Shown: positions 1 through 9,078, counted from the first letter of the stretch. The stretch: 43,797 bases of DNA from Bacteroidota bacterium (GCA_026391775.1 JAPLDK010000067.1:1-43797); one strand, 5' to 3'. Notes: a model not told the origin generated them from the sequence alone. Program-made: numbers and translations.

Positions 1-357
1 AAGAGGCTTTACCTCCAGGATGCCATTCTGCCGGCAACCCCCGACAGGTTAAAAATCGGGTATACCCAGGAACAGTACAACTGGATAAAAAAGAATGAAG
101 TCCAGGTATGGGGTACAATTATCGAAAATCACATGCTTTATTCCAACGACGGCCGCATTATCAGGGTATTTACTTCCGACGGCCCTTTCACGGCTGAATT
201 CTCAAAGACCTCGCCTCCCTTGCTCGGCAACTGGATTGGCTGGCAGATCGTGAAGCAATACATGGAAAGGAACCCGGATATCAGCATTGAACAGCTGCTG
301 AAAGAAAAAGATTCCCAGAAGATCCTTGCCGGTTCTAAGTACAAACCGGAAAAATAA
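1..357 (+). CDS. gldB: GldB gliding-motility lipoprotein, C-terminal part (5' truncated by window edge)
   Basis: The frame is open from base 1 to the TAA at 355-357, so only the last 118 codons of the gene are in the window; the internal ATG at 133 is not a real start. The visible part resembles the C-terminus of GldB: an ILPATPD segment, then KIGYTQEQYNW, an acidic VWGTIIEN stretch, and the strongly GldB-like LLGNWIGWQIVKQYM block near the end. GldB is a lipoprotein linked to gliding motility and type IX secretion in Bacteroidota. Its lipobox lies outside the window and cannot be checked. A short gap of 58 bases separates it from the yifB-type gene on the same strand. Family assignment rests on remembered sequence similarity. 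Confidence 0.8.
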   Translation, partial: KRLYLQDAILPATPDRLKIGYTQEQYNWIKKNEVQVWGTIIENHMLYSNDGRIIRVFTSDGPFTAEFSKTSPPLLGNWIGWQIVKQYMERNPDISIEQLLKEKDSQKILAGSKYKPEK

Positions 358-415
358 TTTTCTTTTATATCACTTTTATTCTGATGGCGGATTAAGTATT
401 ACCTAATCCTCTGCC

Positions 416-1954
416 ATGCTGGTCAAAACATACGGATGCGCCATTATAGGGATACAGGCCCTGATGATCACGGTGGAAGTTAATATCGACCAGGGCATAC
501 AGTTTTTTATGGTAGGACTGCCCGACAATGCAGTGAGGGAAAGCCATCAGCGTATTGAATCGGCCTTGAAAAACAATGGTTTTAAGATCCCCGGAAAAAA
601 GATCGTGATTAACCTGGCGCCGGCCGATATACGCAAGGAAGGTTCTTCATATGATCTGCCCATTGCAATTGGCATACTTGCGGCTTCTGAAATGATCAGG
701 ACGGAAAAACTCGAAAAATACATGATCATGGGGGAACTTTCACTCGATGGCAGTTTGTTTCCTGTTAAGGGCGCTCTGCCGATCTCCCTTGAAGCCAGGA
801 AGCAGGGGTTTAAAGGGCTGATCCTTCCGGCAGGCAATGCAAGGGAAGCAGCGGTGGTTAATGACATTGAGATATACGGGGCGGGTAATATAAAGGAGGT
901 AATTGATTTTTTTAACGGGGATAAGATGCTTGACCGCTGCAGGGTTGATATAGAGGCTGAGTTCGGAAATGCAATGGGCAATCCGGCACTGGATTTTGCA
1001 GATGTGCGGGGGCAGGAAAACATCAAAAGGGCATTGGAGATAGCGGCAGCAGGGGGGCATAATGTTCTTTTGATTGGTCCGCCGGGAGCGGGAAAGACGA
1101 TGATGGCCAAACGCCTGCCGTCTATCCTGCCTCCCCTCATTCTGCAGGAAGCTCTGGAAACTACCAAGATACATTCAGTGGCAGGCAGGCTGAACGGTTC
1201 CGGCCCGCTGATCACAAGCAGGCCATTCCGCTCTCCCCATCATACTATTTCCCCGGTTGCTTTGGTCGGAGGCGGTAGCGTTCCCCGCCCGGGTGAAATT
1301 TCTTTGGCGCATCACGGTGTGCTTTTCCTCGACGAACTTCCGGAATTTAACAGGCAGGTTCTGGAAGTCCTGAGGCAACCGATGGAAGACAGGGTTATGA
1401 CAGTCTCCAGGGCGAAAGTGTCAACCACTTATCCGGCCAGTTTTATGCTGGTAGCAGCCATGAACCCATGCCCCTGCGGGTATTACAATCATCCGCAAAC
1501 GCCCTGCCAGTGCAATCCGGGCATCATCCAGAAATATCTTCATAAAATATCAGGCCCGCTTTTCGACAGGATCGATATTCAGGTTGAGGTTATTCCTGTC
1601 CCTTACCGTGACCTGAGGGATCAGCCATCCGCAGAAAGCAGTAACGATATGAGGCAGAGGGTAGTTGATGCAAGGCGGCGTCAGGAATTCAGATTTAATG
1701 GGTCGAAAGGAGTTTATTGCAATGCCCAGATGAACCCCCGGCAGTTGCGGCAGTTTTGCAGGATTGACGAAGCCTCTCACATGCTTCTGAAAAATGCCAT
1801 GGATAAACTTGGGCTATCGGCGCGGGCATTTGAACGCATTTTAAAGGTTGCCCGTACCATAGCCGACCTGAGTAAATCGGAGGAAATTTGTGCTGAATAC
1901 CTGGCTGAGGCCATCACCTATCGTTCACTGGACCGGGAAAACTGGGGAAAGTGA
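416..1954 (+). CDS. YifB/ComM-family Mg-chelatase-like AAA ATPase
   Basis: A 512-residue protein of normal length for the YifB/ComM family. Residues 20-170 form the ChlI-like N-terminal domain with the VGLPDNAVRES motif at 33-43. The AAA core follows, with Walker A GPPGAGKT at 221-228, a Walker B ending FLDELPEF, and the family-typical cysteine cluster NPCPCGYYNHPQTPCQC. The C-terminal Mg-chelatase helical domain ends in a YRSLDR motif. ComM of Gammaproteobacteria is a hexameric helicase promoting branch migration during natural transformation; in Bacteroidota the role is usually unassigned. It converges on the minus-strand prenyltransferase with no spacer (stop at 1954, neighbour's stop at 1955). 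No clear TAnnTTTG promoter was seen upstream. Confidence 0.93.
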   Translation: MLVKTYGCAIIGIQALMITVEVNIDQGIQFFMVGLPDNAVRESHQRIESALKNNGFKIPGKKIVINLAPADIRKEGSSYDLPIAIGILAASEMIRTEKLEKYMIMGELSLDGSLFPVKGALPISLEARKQGFKGLILPAGNAREAAVVNDIEIYGAGNIKEVIDFFNGDKMLDRCRVDIEAEFGNAMGNPALDFADVRGQENIKRALEIAAAGGHNVLLIGPPGAGKTMMAKRLPSILPPLILQEALETTKIHSVAGRLNGSGPLITSRPFRSPHHTISPVALVGGGSVPRPGEISLAHHGVLFLDELPEFNRQVLEVLRQPMEDRVMTVSRAKVSTTYPASFMLVAAMNPCPCGYYNHPQTPCQCNPGIIQKYLHKISGPLFDRIDIQVEVIPVPYRDLRDQPSAESSNDMRQRVVDARRRQEFRFNGSKGVYCNAQMNPRQLRQFCRIDEASHMLLKNAMDKLGLSARAFERILKVARTIADLSKSEEICAEYLAEAITYRSLDRENWGK

Positions 1955-2824
1955 TCAGATGTAAAGGTCGGCAATCACAAAACAGGCGTAGATTACCGAT
2001 GCAATACCGTTCAATGTAAAGAAAGCCAGATTAACCCTGGAGAGGTCATTGGGTTTGACAAGGATGTGCTGGTAAATGATCAGGGCTGAGTAGACCAGCA
2101 TGCCTGCCCAGTATAACTTGCCAAAAGGGCCGGTGAGGCCTGCGGTAACCAGAAATCCGACAGAAACAATATGAAATGCTGCTGACAACAGGAGGGCATT
2201 CCTGCTGCCGAGAAAAACGGGAATGGATTTTAATTGCTCCGACTGGTCAAAGGCAACATCCTGCATGGCGTAGATGATATCGAAGCCTGCCACCCAGAAG
2301 ATTACCGAAAAGGAGAACAGGATGGGTAAAAGGGCAAAATGAGCCGTTACTGCAATATAAGCCCCTATCGGCGCCAGGGCCAGCCCAAGTCCCAGAAAAA
2401 CATGCGAAAGTGAGGTGAACCTTTTCGTCAGGCTGTATCCAAGCACAACCAGCAAAGCCACGGGTGAAAGCAGGAAACAGAGCATGTTCAGGAGATATGC
2501 GGCTCCAATGAAAAGCAAACCATTGATAATAATGAATGCCAGAGCCGAAGACCGGCTGATGATGTTCCGGGGCAATTCGCGGGCAGCCGTCCGGGGGTTC
2601 TTCCTGTCAAATTCCACATCTGCATAACGGTTGAAGGCCATAGCAGCGTTCCTTGCAAAAAGCACGCATAAAATGACCAGCAAAATGTCACGTAAACTGA
2701 TTACCCTTCCTGTTTCTTTAAAGGCAAGGAAGAGCCCGATCAAGGCAAAGGGCAATGAAAACAGGGTATGATGAATTTTCACCAGTGAAAAATAATTGCC
2801 TATATTTTCAAATTGTTTCTGCAC
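1955..2824 (-). CDS. UbiA-family polyprenyltransferase (4-hydroxybenzoate-type, possibly MqnP)
   Basis: A 289-residue polytopic membrane protein with about eight hydrophobic helices. The two Asp-rich motifs of UbiA prenyltransferases are visible: NRYADVEFD at residues 65-73 and DIIYAMQDVAFD at 182-193, which bind the Mg-prenyl diphosphate. The family attaches a polyprenyl chain to an aromatic acceptor at the inner membrane. In Bacteroidota the close 'UbiA-other' group is usually tied to menaquinone made by the futalosine route (MqnP), since these bacteria do not make ubiquinone. That link is inference, because no other menaquinone gene is in the window. It is transcribed alone, with a likely -7 box about 20 bases upstream of the start. 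Confidence 0.88.
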   Translation of the reverse strand: MQKQFENIGNYFSLVKIHHTLFSLPFALIGLFLAFKETGRVISLRDILLVILCVLFARNAAMAFNRYADVEFDRKNPRTAARELPRNIISRSSALAFIIINGLLFIGAAYLLNMLCFLLSPVALLVVLGYSLTKRFTSLSHVFLGLGLALAPIGAYIAVTAHFALLPILFSFSVIFWVAGFDIIYAMQDVAFDQSEQLKSIPVFLGSRNALLLSAAFHIVSVGFLVTAGLTGPFGKLYWAGMLVYSALIIYQHILVKPNDLSRVNLAFFTLNGIASVIYACFVIADLYI

Positions 2825-2842
2825 CTTTTGGTTTTATTCATG

Positions 2843-2850
2843 CAAAATTA
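2843..2850 (-). promoter_or_regulatory. Putative -7 box (TAATTTTG) of the UbiA-family gene
   Basis: Read on the minus strand this is TAATTTTG, matching the Bacteroidota primary-sigma -7 consensus TAnnTTTG. Transcription would begin about 15 bases before the start codon at 2824. A TTG lies 14 bases upstream, shorter than the usual 17-23 base spacing, so only the -7 box is convincing. Confidence 0.5.
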
Positions 2851-2980
2851 TAAAAAGAGTGTTGCAATTCTCCTTACCGGGCAAATTGGCAGGTCCTGAT
2901 ATGTAACTTAAAAGCACAATAATCGTCAAAAGAAGTGGTTAATTTAATAGGCTTGTGTCATGGCCTGTTTTTTATTTTTT

Positions 2981-3775
2981 ATGGGCAGGGTAAAGGATTC
3001 AGTTTCAGCGTACATAAGATATCGTTTCACAGTGCAGTCAAAATTCAGCCTGCACTCACCGTTTATTTATCAATTCTGGGATAGAATATTGAAAGATAAA
3101 ACACAGTATCCCGCTTACCTGAAAGTGGAAAAGTTCAGGAAGGAATTGCTGAAAGACGAAAAGACTATCAACAGGGTTGATCTCGGAGCTGGCCCGAAAG
3201 GATATAAACCGAAATCCCGGACTGTAAAAGTTAAAGATCTTGCACGCAGGTCCCTGGTATCAATTACTGAAGGCCGGTTCCTTTTCAGGCTGGTGAAAGA
3301 ACAACGGCCTTCTTCAATACTTGAATTCGGGACCTCCCTGGGTCTCAGTGCCCTGTATATGGCAGAGGCTTTACCCGACACCAGGATCATTACTATTGAA
3401 GGCTGTCCTGAAACAGCCGCTCTTGCCCGTCTTAATTTTGAAAAAGCGGGGAAGAAGAATATTACAGTTCTGACGGGATCTTTTGAGGAGAAACTTAAGG
3501 AGGCATTAGGGCTTATACCCAGGCTCGACCTTGTGTTTTTCGACGGCAACCATCACAAGGAAGCTACCCTGAAATACTGGAAGGAATGCCTGCCATACGT
3601 GCATCCGGGCTCTGTTGCAGTATTCGATGATATCCACTGGTCAGGGGAAATGGAAGATGCCTGGGAACTCATTATCGCACAGCCCGAAGTTAAAGTCAGC
3701 ATCGACCTTTTTCACCTTGGTGTGATATATTTTCGCGAAGAACTTAGTAAAGAAGATTTTGTACTACGATTTTAA
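2981..3775 (+). CDS. Class I SAM-dependent O-methyltransferase
   Basis: The protein is 264 residues from the ATG at 2981. An upstream in-frame ATG at 2960 would add seven hydrophobic residues; I prefer 2981 because a weak -7-like box (TAGGCTTG, 2948-2955) would put the transcript start near 2960, and because the region after 2981 starts like family members, with the LHSPFIY segment soon after. The Rossmann core shows SAM motif LEFGTSLGLSALYMA (about 114-128), an acidic IEGCPE (about 140-145) and LVFFDGNHH (about 184-192), typical of the catechol/caffeoyl-CoA O-methyltransferase superfamily. Substrate is unknown. It is followed after 17 bases by an ABC ATPase that has its own promoter overlapping this gene's 3' end. 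Confidence 0.85.
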   Translation: MGRVKDSVSAYIRYRFTVQSKFSLHSPFIYQFWDRILKDKTQYPAYLKVEKFRKELLKDEKTINRVDLGAGPKGYKPKSRTVKVKDLARRSLVSITEGRFLFRLVKEQRPSSILEFGTSLGLSALYMAEALPDTRIITIEGCPETAALARLNFEKAGKKNITVLTGSFEEKLKEALGLIPRLDLVFFDGNHHKEATLKYWKECLPYVHPGSVAVFDDIHWSGEMEDAWELIIAQPEVKVSIDLFHLGVIYFREELSKEDFVLRF

Positions 3776-3788
3776 CCTTTTATCTTTG
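3759..3788 (+). promoter_or_regulatory. Bacteroidota promoter TTG-N19-TATCTTTG for the LolD-like gene
   Basis: TTTG ends at 3761, the spacer is exactly 19 bases, and TATCTTTG lies at 3781-3788. This matches the published Bacteroides -33/-7 consensus (TTTG, about 19 bases, TAnnTTTG) with no mismatch. The start codon of the downstream gene is at 3793, only four bases after the -7 box, so the predicted transcript start falls on or next to the ATG. The mRNA would be leaderless or nearly so. The -33 element sits inside the last codons of the O-methyltransferase gene. Confidence 0.7.
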
Positions 3789-3792
3789 ATCC

Positions 3793-4515
3793 ATGGAAAA
3801 AGAGATCATTAATCTTGAAAACATTGTAAAAAACTACAAAGTGGGGACTGTGGTTGTTGAAGCCCTGCGCTCCATCTCACTGGTCATCCGTAAAAATGAG
3901 TTCGTTGCTATCATGGGGCCTTCAGGTTCCGGAAAATCAACTCTTATGAACATTCTTGGCTGCCTTGATACCGCTACCAGTGGAAGATATATGCTGAACG
4001 GCCATGATGTAAGCAAAATGGATGATAACAACCTGGCTGAGATAAGGAACAGAGAGATCGGTTTTGTGTTCCAGACGTTTAACCTCCTGCCCCGTTCCAC
4101 GGCCCTGGAAAATGTGATGCTGCCGCTGATCTATGCAGGGTATGGCAAATCAAAGCGGGTTGAAAGGGCCTCCAGCGTTATTGAAGAAGTAAAGTTAACG
4201 GATCGTATGACGCATAAGCCTAATGAACTTTCGGGGGGGCAGCGTCAGCGTGTTGCCATCGCCCGGGCCCTGGTCAACGATCCTGCGATCATTCTTGCCG
4301 ACGAACCCACAGGGAACCTTGACTCAAGGACCTCACTGGAGATACTTGGCCTGCTGGAAGAAATCCATAAGAAGGGAAATACCGTGATCATTGTTACCCA
4401 TGAAGAGGATATCGCCTTGCATACTCACAGGATCATCAGGCTGATTGACGGGAAGATCTCATCCGACGAAAAAAATAAAAATATAAAGACTATTGCCGAT
4501 TACCAGTTTGTATAG
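3793..4515 (+). CDS. ABC transporter ATP-binding protein, LolD/MacB type
   Basis: A 240-residue ABC ATPase with all motifs intact: Walker A GPSGSGKS at 42-49, Q-loop Q94 in [10 protein letters not shown], signature LSGGQ at 146-150, Walker B ending LADE at 168-171 followed by PTGNLD, and a switch histidine in VTHEED. The PTGNLDS sequence and the preference for MNILGCLD after Walker A place it in the LolD/MacB/FtsE subfamily, which drives lipoprotein release or efflux with a FtsX-like permease. No permease gene is adjacent, so it is an orphan ATPase here. A near-consensus promoter runs right up to the start codon. Confidence 0.9.
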   Translation: MEKEIINLENIVKNYKVGTVVVEALRSISLVIRKNEFVAIMGPSGSGKSTLMNILGCLDTATSGRYMLNGHDVSKMDDNNLAEIRNREIGFVFQTFNLLPRSTALENVMLPLIYAGYGKSKRVERASSVIEEVKLTDRMTHKPNELSGGQRQRVAIARALVNDPAIILADEPTGNLDSRTSLEILGLLEEIHKKGNTVIIVTHEEDIALHTHRIIRLIDGKISSDEKNKNIKTIADYQFV

Positions 4516-4537
4516 ACCTTTGAATTAACGCTTTCAC

Positions 4538-5545
4538 ATGCCAAAAGAAGTCAATTACAAAAAGCTTTTCGATTCGTTCAACCGCTTGAATGTCATGGTT
4601 ATAGGTGACGTAATGGTGGATTCATACCTTTGGGGAAAAGTTGAGAGGATCTCACCCGAAGCGCCAATTCCCATTGTTGCATTGAGGAAGCGGGAACACA
4701 GGATGGGCGGAGCAGCCAACGTTGCAATGAATATCAGGGCCATGGGCGCCAGGCCTGTTTTATGTTCAGTGATAGGCACTGATGACAAGGGTGACATTTT
4801 CCTGGAACTGATGAAAAAGGAAAAGATGAATTCCTCCGGTATTGTGAGGAGCCAGAGAAGGATCACTACCACCAAATTCAGAATATTCGGGAACAACTAC
4901 CAGATGCTGAGGGTTGACGAAGAAGAGGATGACGACCTGGTGCATGCCGACTATCTGACCCTTTCGAGGGTTATCGACCGTATTCTTGAAACCGAGAATA
5001 TCCATTGTATTATTTTCCAGGATTACAACAAAGGCGTTCTTACTCCCAAGCTTATACAGGAAGTCGTTAAGAAAGCACGCAAGAGAAATATCCCGACGGC
5101 AGTTGATCCAAAGAGAAAGAATTTTGAGTCCTTCACAAATGTTAATTTATTCAAACCAAACCTGAAAGAACTTAAGGAAGGCCTGAAGATCGAACTGGAT
5201 GCTGACGACCGTACAGACATTATTGAAGCTGCACAATTACTGAGAGAAAGAATTAAATGCGATTACGTGATGACCACCTTGTCGGAGCATGGTATGTTAT
5301 TGAGTATGAAAGACAGGCTGGATCAGAAGAATTTCTTTATTCCCGCCCATGTAAGGTTGATATCCGACGTAAGCGGAGCAGGGGATACTGTGATCGGCGT
5401 GGCTTCTCTTTGCCTGGCCGCACAACGCCCTCCTTACGAAATAGCTTATATTTCTAACCTTGCAGGCGGACTTGTTTGCGAGGAAGTAGGGGTGGTTCCC
5501 GTAAATAAGGATAAGCTGCTGAAGGAAGTCATATCCCTTTTGTGA
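4538..5545 (+). CDS. rfaE1: D-glycero-beta-D-manno-heptose-7-phosphate kinase (HldE domain I type)
   Basis: A 335-residue PfkB-family sugar kinase. The N-terminal signature VIGDVMVDSYLWGKVERISPEAP (starting at residue 21) and the MGGAANVAMN block (56-65) are characteristic of heptose-7-phosphate kinases, and the C-terminal GAGD motif (280-283) holds the catalytic Asp and anion hole. It phosphorylates heptose 7-phosphate at C1 on the way to ADP-heptose for LPS core. The adenylyltransferase half of bifunctional HldE is absent, so the partner activity must be a separate gene elsewhere. It is the first gene of an overlapping run: the next start GTG at 5542 overlaps its TGA. Confidence 0.92.
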   Translation: MPKEVNYKKLFDSFNRLNVMVIGDVMVDSYLWGKVERISPEAPIPIVALRKREHRMGGAANVAMNIRAMGARPVLCSVIGTDDKGDIFLELMKKEKMNSSGIVRSQRRITTTKFRIFGNNYQMLRVDEEEDDDLVHADYLTLSRVIDRILETENIHCIIFQDYNKGVLTPKLIQEVVKKARKRNIPTAVDPKRKNFESFTNVNLFKPNLKELKEGLKIELDADDRTDIIEAAQLLRERIKCDYVMTTLSEHGMLLSMKDRLDQKNFFIPAHVRLISDVSGAGDTVIGVASLCLAAQRPPYEIAYISNLAGGLVCEEVGVVPVNKDKLLKEVISLL

Positions 5546-6741
5546 CAATGGATCGCGATGCCGATGTCATCATATCAGGCGCCGGTCCTGCCGGCACAAT
5601 AGCCGCATATCATTTACAGAAATCAGGTATCAGTACTTTAATACTGGAGAAGTCTTCATTTCCCCGTTACAAAGTTTGCGGGGCAGGGCTTACGCATAAG
5701 ATACTTTCCATAATGCCATTTGACCTGAGCCCGGTGATCCATACCACTATCTATTCTTTCCGCTTTTCATCGGGTTGTAATGATGTTTTTACGAGAACCA
5801 GCGGGCTTCCACTGATGTACTGCACAATGCGGGACGAACTGGATGCTTTTCTACTGGATAAGGCAGTGGGCGCAGGGGCCAGGGTAATGACTTCTGAAAA
5901 AGTCACTGAATTGAGTCAGGATGCCGGGGGTGTTTTGGTAAAGACGATCAATCGTGAGTACCGTTCATCGTTCCTGATCGGGGCTGACGGTGCATCAAGC
6001 CGTGTAGCCAGGACCTTTGGACTGAACACTGATATCGAATGGGGTATGGCATGGGAAGCTGAGGTAAGATCAAGGCCGGAGATGCTTGATAAATATAAGG
6101 ATACTGTGTTTCTTGACTGGGGAACATTTCCCGGGGGCTATGCCTGGATATTCCCTAAGAAGGACCATTTCTCAATAGGCATAGGCGGCCCTGCTCAAAT
6201 GGCCAGGCGAATGTCAGAGTACTATAAGGATTTTGTTGCCTCTTGCGGTATTCCTGTTGTTGAGACGATTTCAAACCGTTCACATCCTTTGCCTGTTCGT
6301 ACGAAGAAAGCCGTTTTCCATTCCGGCAGGGCGCTGGTTACCGGGGACGCAGCAGGCCTTACCGATGCACTTACCGGTGAGGGGATCTTCTGGGCATTGA
6401 AGAGCGGTATTATGGCTGCGGAAGTCATTAAGGAAAGGATGGACGGGAAAATTTCCGATCTTGCATTGTATTCCAACAGGATCAATACGGAGATCATGCC
6501 GGAAATGATGGAGGCGAAGAACATCTGCGCCCTGTTCAACGCCATGCCACTGAGGATACATCATTGGGTACGCGACAATGAACGGGTCTGGAGAGCCTTT
6601 GGGAAAGTACTCCGGGGTGAACGTTCATTCAATGACGTCCCTAGTGCTTTCGGAAAGTGGCAGCCATTGTGGAAACCGGTTTGCTCACTGGCTTCGGTCA
6701 TCCAGAGAAAAAAGGAAAAGAAATACATGAAAAATGCCTGA
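5542..6741 (+). CDS. FAD-dependent oxidoreductase, geranylgeranyl-reductase family
   Basis: About 399 residues. Residues 8-40 form the FAD-binding Rossmann unit with GAGPAG at 13-18 and a terminal Glu (LILEK). Further family marks are CGAGL (46-50), GADG (147-150), the geranylgeranyl-reductase motif GGYAWIFPK (198-206) and GDAAG (268-272) followed by LTGEG. Members reduce polyprenyl chains or related hydrophobic substrates at the membrane; the substrate cannot be predicted here. The start is either GTG at 5542, overlapping the previous stop as GTGA, or ATG at 5548. Its 3' end overlaps the following SDR gene by eight bases, which supports translational coupling. Confidence 0.88.
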   Translation: MTMDRDADVIISGAGPAGTIAAYHLQKSGISTLILEKSSFPRYKVCGAGLTHKILSIMPFDLSPVIHTTIYSFRFSSGCNDVFTRTSGLPLMYCTMRDELDAFLLDKAVGAGARVMTSEKVTELSQDAGGVLVKTINREYRSSFLIGADGASSRVARTFGLNTDIEWGMAWEAEVRSRPEMLDKYKDTVFLDWGTFPGGYAWIFPKKDHFSIGIGGPAQMARRMSEYYKDFVASCGIPVVETISNRSHPLPVRTKKAVFHSGRALVTGDAAGLTDALTGEGIFWALKSGIMAAEVIKERMDGKISDLALYSNRINTEIMPEMMEAKNICALFNAMPLRIHHWVRDNERVWRAFGKVLRGERSFNDVPSAFGKWQPLWKPVCSLASVIQRKKEKKYMKNA

Positions 6742-7597
6742 GAGGGAAAAGGTTGTTTTTATCACCGGGGCCGGGAGAGGCCTGGGTAAAGCACTTACAC
6801 TCACTTTCCTCTCAAAAGGCTGGTGGGTTGTTGCCACCGACCTGGAAGTACCTGTATATAATGATCCTCAGAGTTTCGCATGGTTTGCCGGTCATCCCGA
6901 ACTGAAGAACCATATCTGCCCACTGCAAATGGATGTAACTTCGGATGAGTCTGTTGCCTCTGCCCTTTCCCTGGTGAAGGATGAAAATTTTACAGTGGAT
7001 CTCATCATTAACAACGCCGGGATTGACAACTATTTCCTTTTATCAGAAGCTCCAGTAAGTGAATTCAAACGGATCTTCGAGGTGAATGTTTTCGGTGCAT
7101 ACCGGGTGAACCAGGTTTTTCTTCCTTTGGTCCGAAGGCCGGGCGGAAGGATCATTCATATTGGCAGCGAGAGCCTTAACCTTACCATGCCTTTTATGGC
7201 ATACCCCTTGTCGAAAAAACTGGTCGAAGGATATGCCAAAGCACTCAGGCAGGAACTGAGGTTTCACGGGATAGATGTTGTTGTGATAAGGCCTGGCGCT
7301 ATTAATACTGAACTTCTGAAAACTGTTTCAGGCCTTACGGGTAAAGCAGATGCTGATGCCGGCAGCGACAACCTGAGAACGGCTTTTCATGCTTTTGCTT
7401 CTCAGGCCTCAAAAGAAATAGGGAAAGTTCTCAGCCCTCAAAAAGTTGCTGAGTTTATTTACAGCGTATCATATAAAACCCGTCCGAAGGCAGTTTACCG
7501 TATCAACAATATGCTTCAGCTCAGGATAGCAGCTCTGCTACCTTTCAGCCTTCTGGAACAAATTGTTCACAAACGCCTCAGTAAAACCAAGCCATGA
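6734..7597 (+). CDS. SDR-family NAD(P)-dependent oxidoreductase
   Basis: A 287-residue classical short-chain dehydrogenase. The cofactor motif TGAGRGLG is at 11-18, NNAG at 93-96, and the catalytic residues are S145, Y157 and K161 (YPLSK). The C-terminal 60 residues are longer than a minimal SDR and end in a hydrophobic/basic tail (IAALLPFSLLEQIVHKRL), which may touch the membrane. It overlaps the flavoprotein gene upstream by eight bases and the membrane-protein gene downstream by four (ATGA), so all are likely expressed together. Substrate is unknown; pairing with a flavoprotein reductase suggests successive redox steps on one lipid or sugar substrate, which is inference. Confidence 0.88.
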   Translation: MPEREKVVFITGAGRGLGKALTLTFLSKGWWVVATDLEVPVYNDPQSFAWFAGHPELKNHICPLQMDVTSDESVASALSLVKDENFTVDLIINNAGIDNYFLLSEAPVSEFKRIFEVNVFGAYRVNQVFLPLVRRPGGRIIHIGSESLNLTMPFMAYPLSKKLVEGYAKALRQELRFHGIDVVVIRPGAINTELLKTVSGLTGKADADAGSDNLRTAFHAFASQASKEIGKVLSPQKVAEFIYSVSYKTRPKAVYRINNMLQLRIAALLPFSLLEQIVHKRLSKTKP

Positions 7598-9078
7598 AAA
7601 ACCCGGCAGGAATATGGATTAACTTTGGGATTGTTCTGATCATCCTGCTGTCATTTTTTACTTTTTCTGAGAATTACTTCCCCCTGCTGAATTCCGATAT
7701 GGCAGTGAATATCCTCATGACACCCTCATTTTCACTTCCTCATGACATTTATTTCTGGGGACAGGACCGATCGGGTAATCTTATCCCGATGGTCGCACAT
7801 TGGTTGTATATGATCACCCTCTGTCAGCCTGTGATTCTTGTATCCATAGTGCATTACTTTATCCTTGCTGCAGGGTTCTGGGCATTAACCCGCTTCGTGC
7901 ATACCGGGTATGGGAGGATAGTCCTGGCAATGGTCTGGTTTTTCCCGCCCTGGCACTTTCTTGAGTTCCTGCTGATACTCTATGGGATACAGGCCAGCTG
8001 TGTGATTCTTGCTTTGAACTTTCTTGACCGCTCGTTCAGCACCAGGGTGCAATGGAAATGCCTGATGTGGCTTTCTTTGTCATGCTTTGTGTTCATTCTT
8101 GCGCTTTGGGTTTCAGATATGGCGCTCATCAGCATTCTGGCATTGCTTCTAATGGGGGGCTTGTATTTCCTGACTGCACACAAGGATTCTGTGAAGTTGT
8201 TTTCATGGCGTAGTATGCTGGTCCCGGCCTTTTGTGTCCTCATCCTGACAATTGCAGGCTACCTGGTCCTGAATTATGCCAAGGCAGTTTCCACTCCTGT
8301 TCAGTCCTATAACTCAGGATTTCTGGCAAATCCTTCATCCATTATTTCAAACCTGAACATAGTTCTGGATTCAGTAATCAGGGTTTTTCTGTTTTCTTCG
8401 GAAAGCGGTATTGAAAGTGTTTTTGCCTGGGGCCTTTTGCTTATCATTTTAGTCCTGATATTTTCGAAAAAAGGGCATTTAAAATCCTGGCCAAAGATCA
8501 CCTCGAATCCCTGGTTTTACTTTTTCTTTTTTGAGGCCCTGCTGACGTTTATTGCAGTGCTTTCTTCAGGATGGGTTGCTGCGAATGGAGCGGGGAGAAG
8601 GTACTTCACTACATTTTTTATGTCGGCCTGGATCAGCCTCCTTTTATGGCTGGAAACCCTCCCTGAAAATAAAATAAAAAAGCAGTTCCGGCTTGCATTA
8701 TTAGCCGTCGTAATCATTGGTTCATTGAGCGGAAGTTTCAGATTTTATTATCCCGAAATCAAACCATCCCGGATCCGGGTCATATCGGCTCTGAAATCAT
8801 TGGGAAACATTGGCATCATTGCCGAATACTGGAACTCCTATATGTCGGCGAGCCCTGATCCTGTTCATATCAAAGCAACACCTCACGATAAGGATTATGT
8901 AAGGAATCCCGAATTGGTCAAAGAAGTGCTTGAACAGCCAATACTTTATCTGGTAAAAGATGGCTGGATTGATTCATTTCCGGATACCATCATTCAGTTT
9001 GGGAAGACCCTGAAAAAGAAAGGTAAGAGCATTCACATTGCCGATAGCTGGCTGAACAGGTATGAGGTAATAAGGTAA
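7594..9078 (+). CDS. Polytopic membrane protein, possibly GT-C glycosyltransferase-like
   Basis: A 494-residue protein with roughly ten to twelve hydrophobic segments up to about residue 375, followed by a soluble C-terminal tail of some 110 residues. I do not recognise the family with confidence. The first loop after transmembrane segment 1 carries an Asp (LLNSDMAVN) and a second acidic/aromatic stretch (YFWGQDRSGNLIP), an arrangement seen in GT-C glycosyltransferases that use polyprenyl-phosphate sugars. That is only a topological resemblance. It is the last gene of the overlapping run starting with rfaE1 (ATGA overlap with the SDR gene), and it converges on the frameshifted gene at 9112. 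Confidence 0.75.
   Translation: MKNPAGIWINFGIVLIILLSFFTFSENYFPLLNSDMAVNILMTPSFSLPHDIYFWGQDRSGNLIPMVAHWLYMITLCQPVILVSIVHYFILAAGFWALTRFVHTGYGRIVLAMVWFFPPWHFLEFLLILYGIQASCVILALNFLDRSFSTRVQWKCLMWLSLSCFVFILALWVSDMALISILALLLMGGLYFLTAHKDSVKLFSWRSMLVPAFCVLILTIAGYLVLNYAKAVSTPVQSYNSGFLANPSSIISNLNIVLDSVIRVFLFSSESGIESVFAWGLLLIILVLIFSKKGHLKSWPKITSNPWFYFFFFEALLTFIAVLSSGWVAANGAGRRYFTTFFMSAWISLLLWLETLPENKIKKQFRLALLAVVIIGSLSGSFRFYYPEIKPSRIRVISALKSLGNIGIIAEYWNSYMSASPDPVHIKATPHDKDYVRNPELVKEVLEQPILYLVKDGWIDSFPDTIIQFGKTLKKKGKSIHIADSWLNRYEVIR

Noticed and set aside
547..1215. Long minus-strand frame of 222 codons
   Set aside because: It lies entirely antisense to the YifB-type gene, has no family resemblance and follows its codon pattern in mirror.
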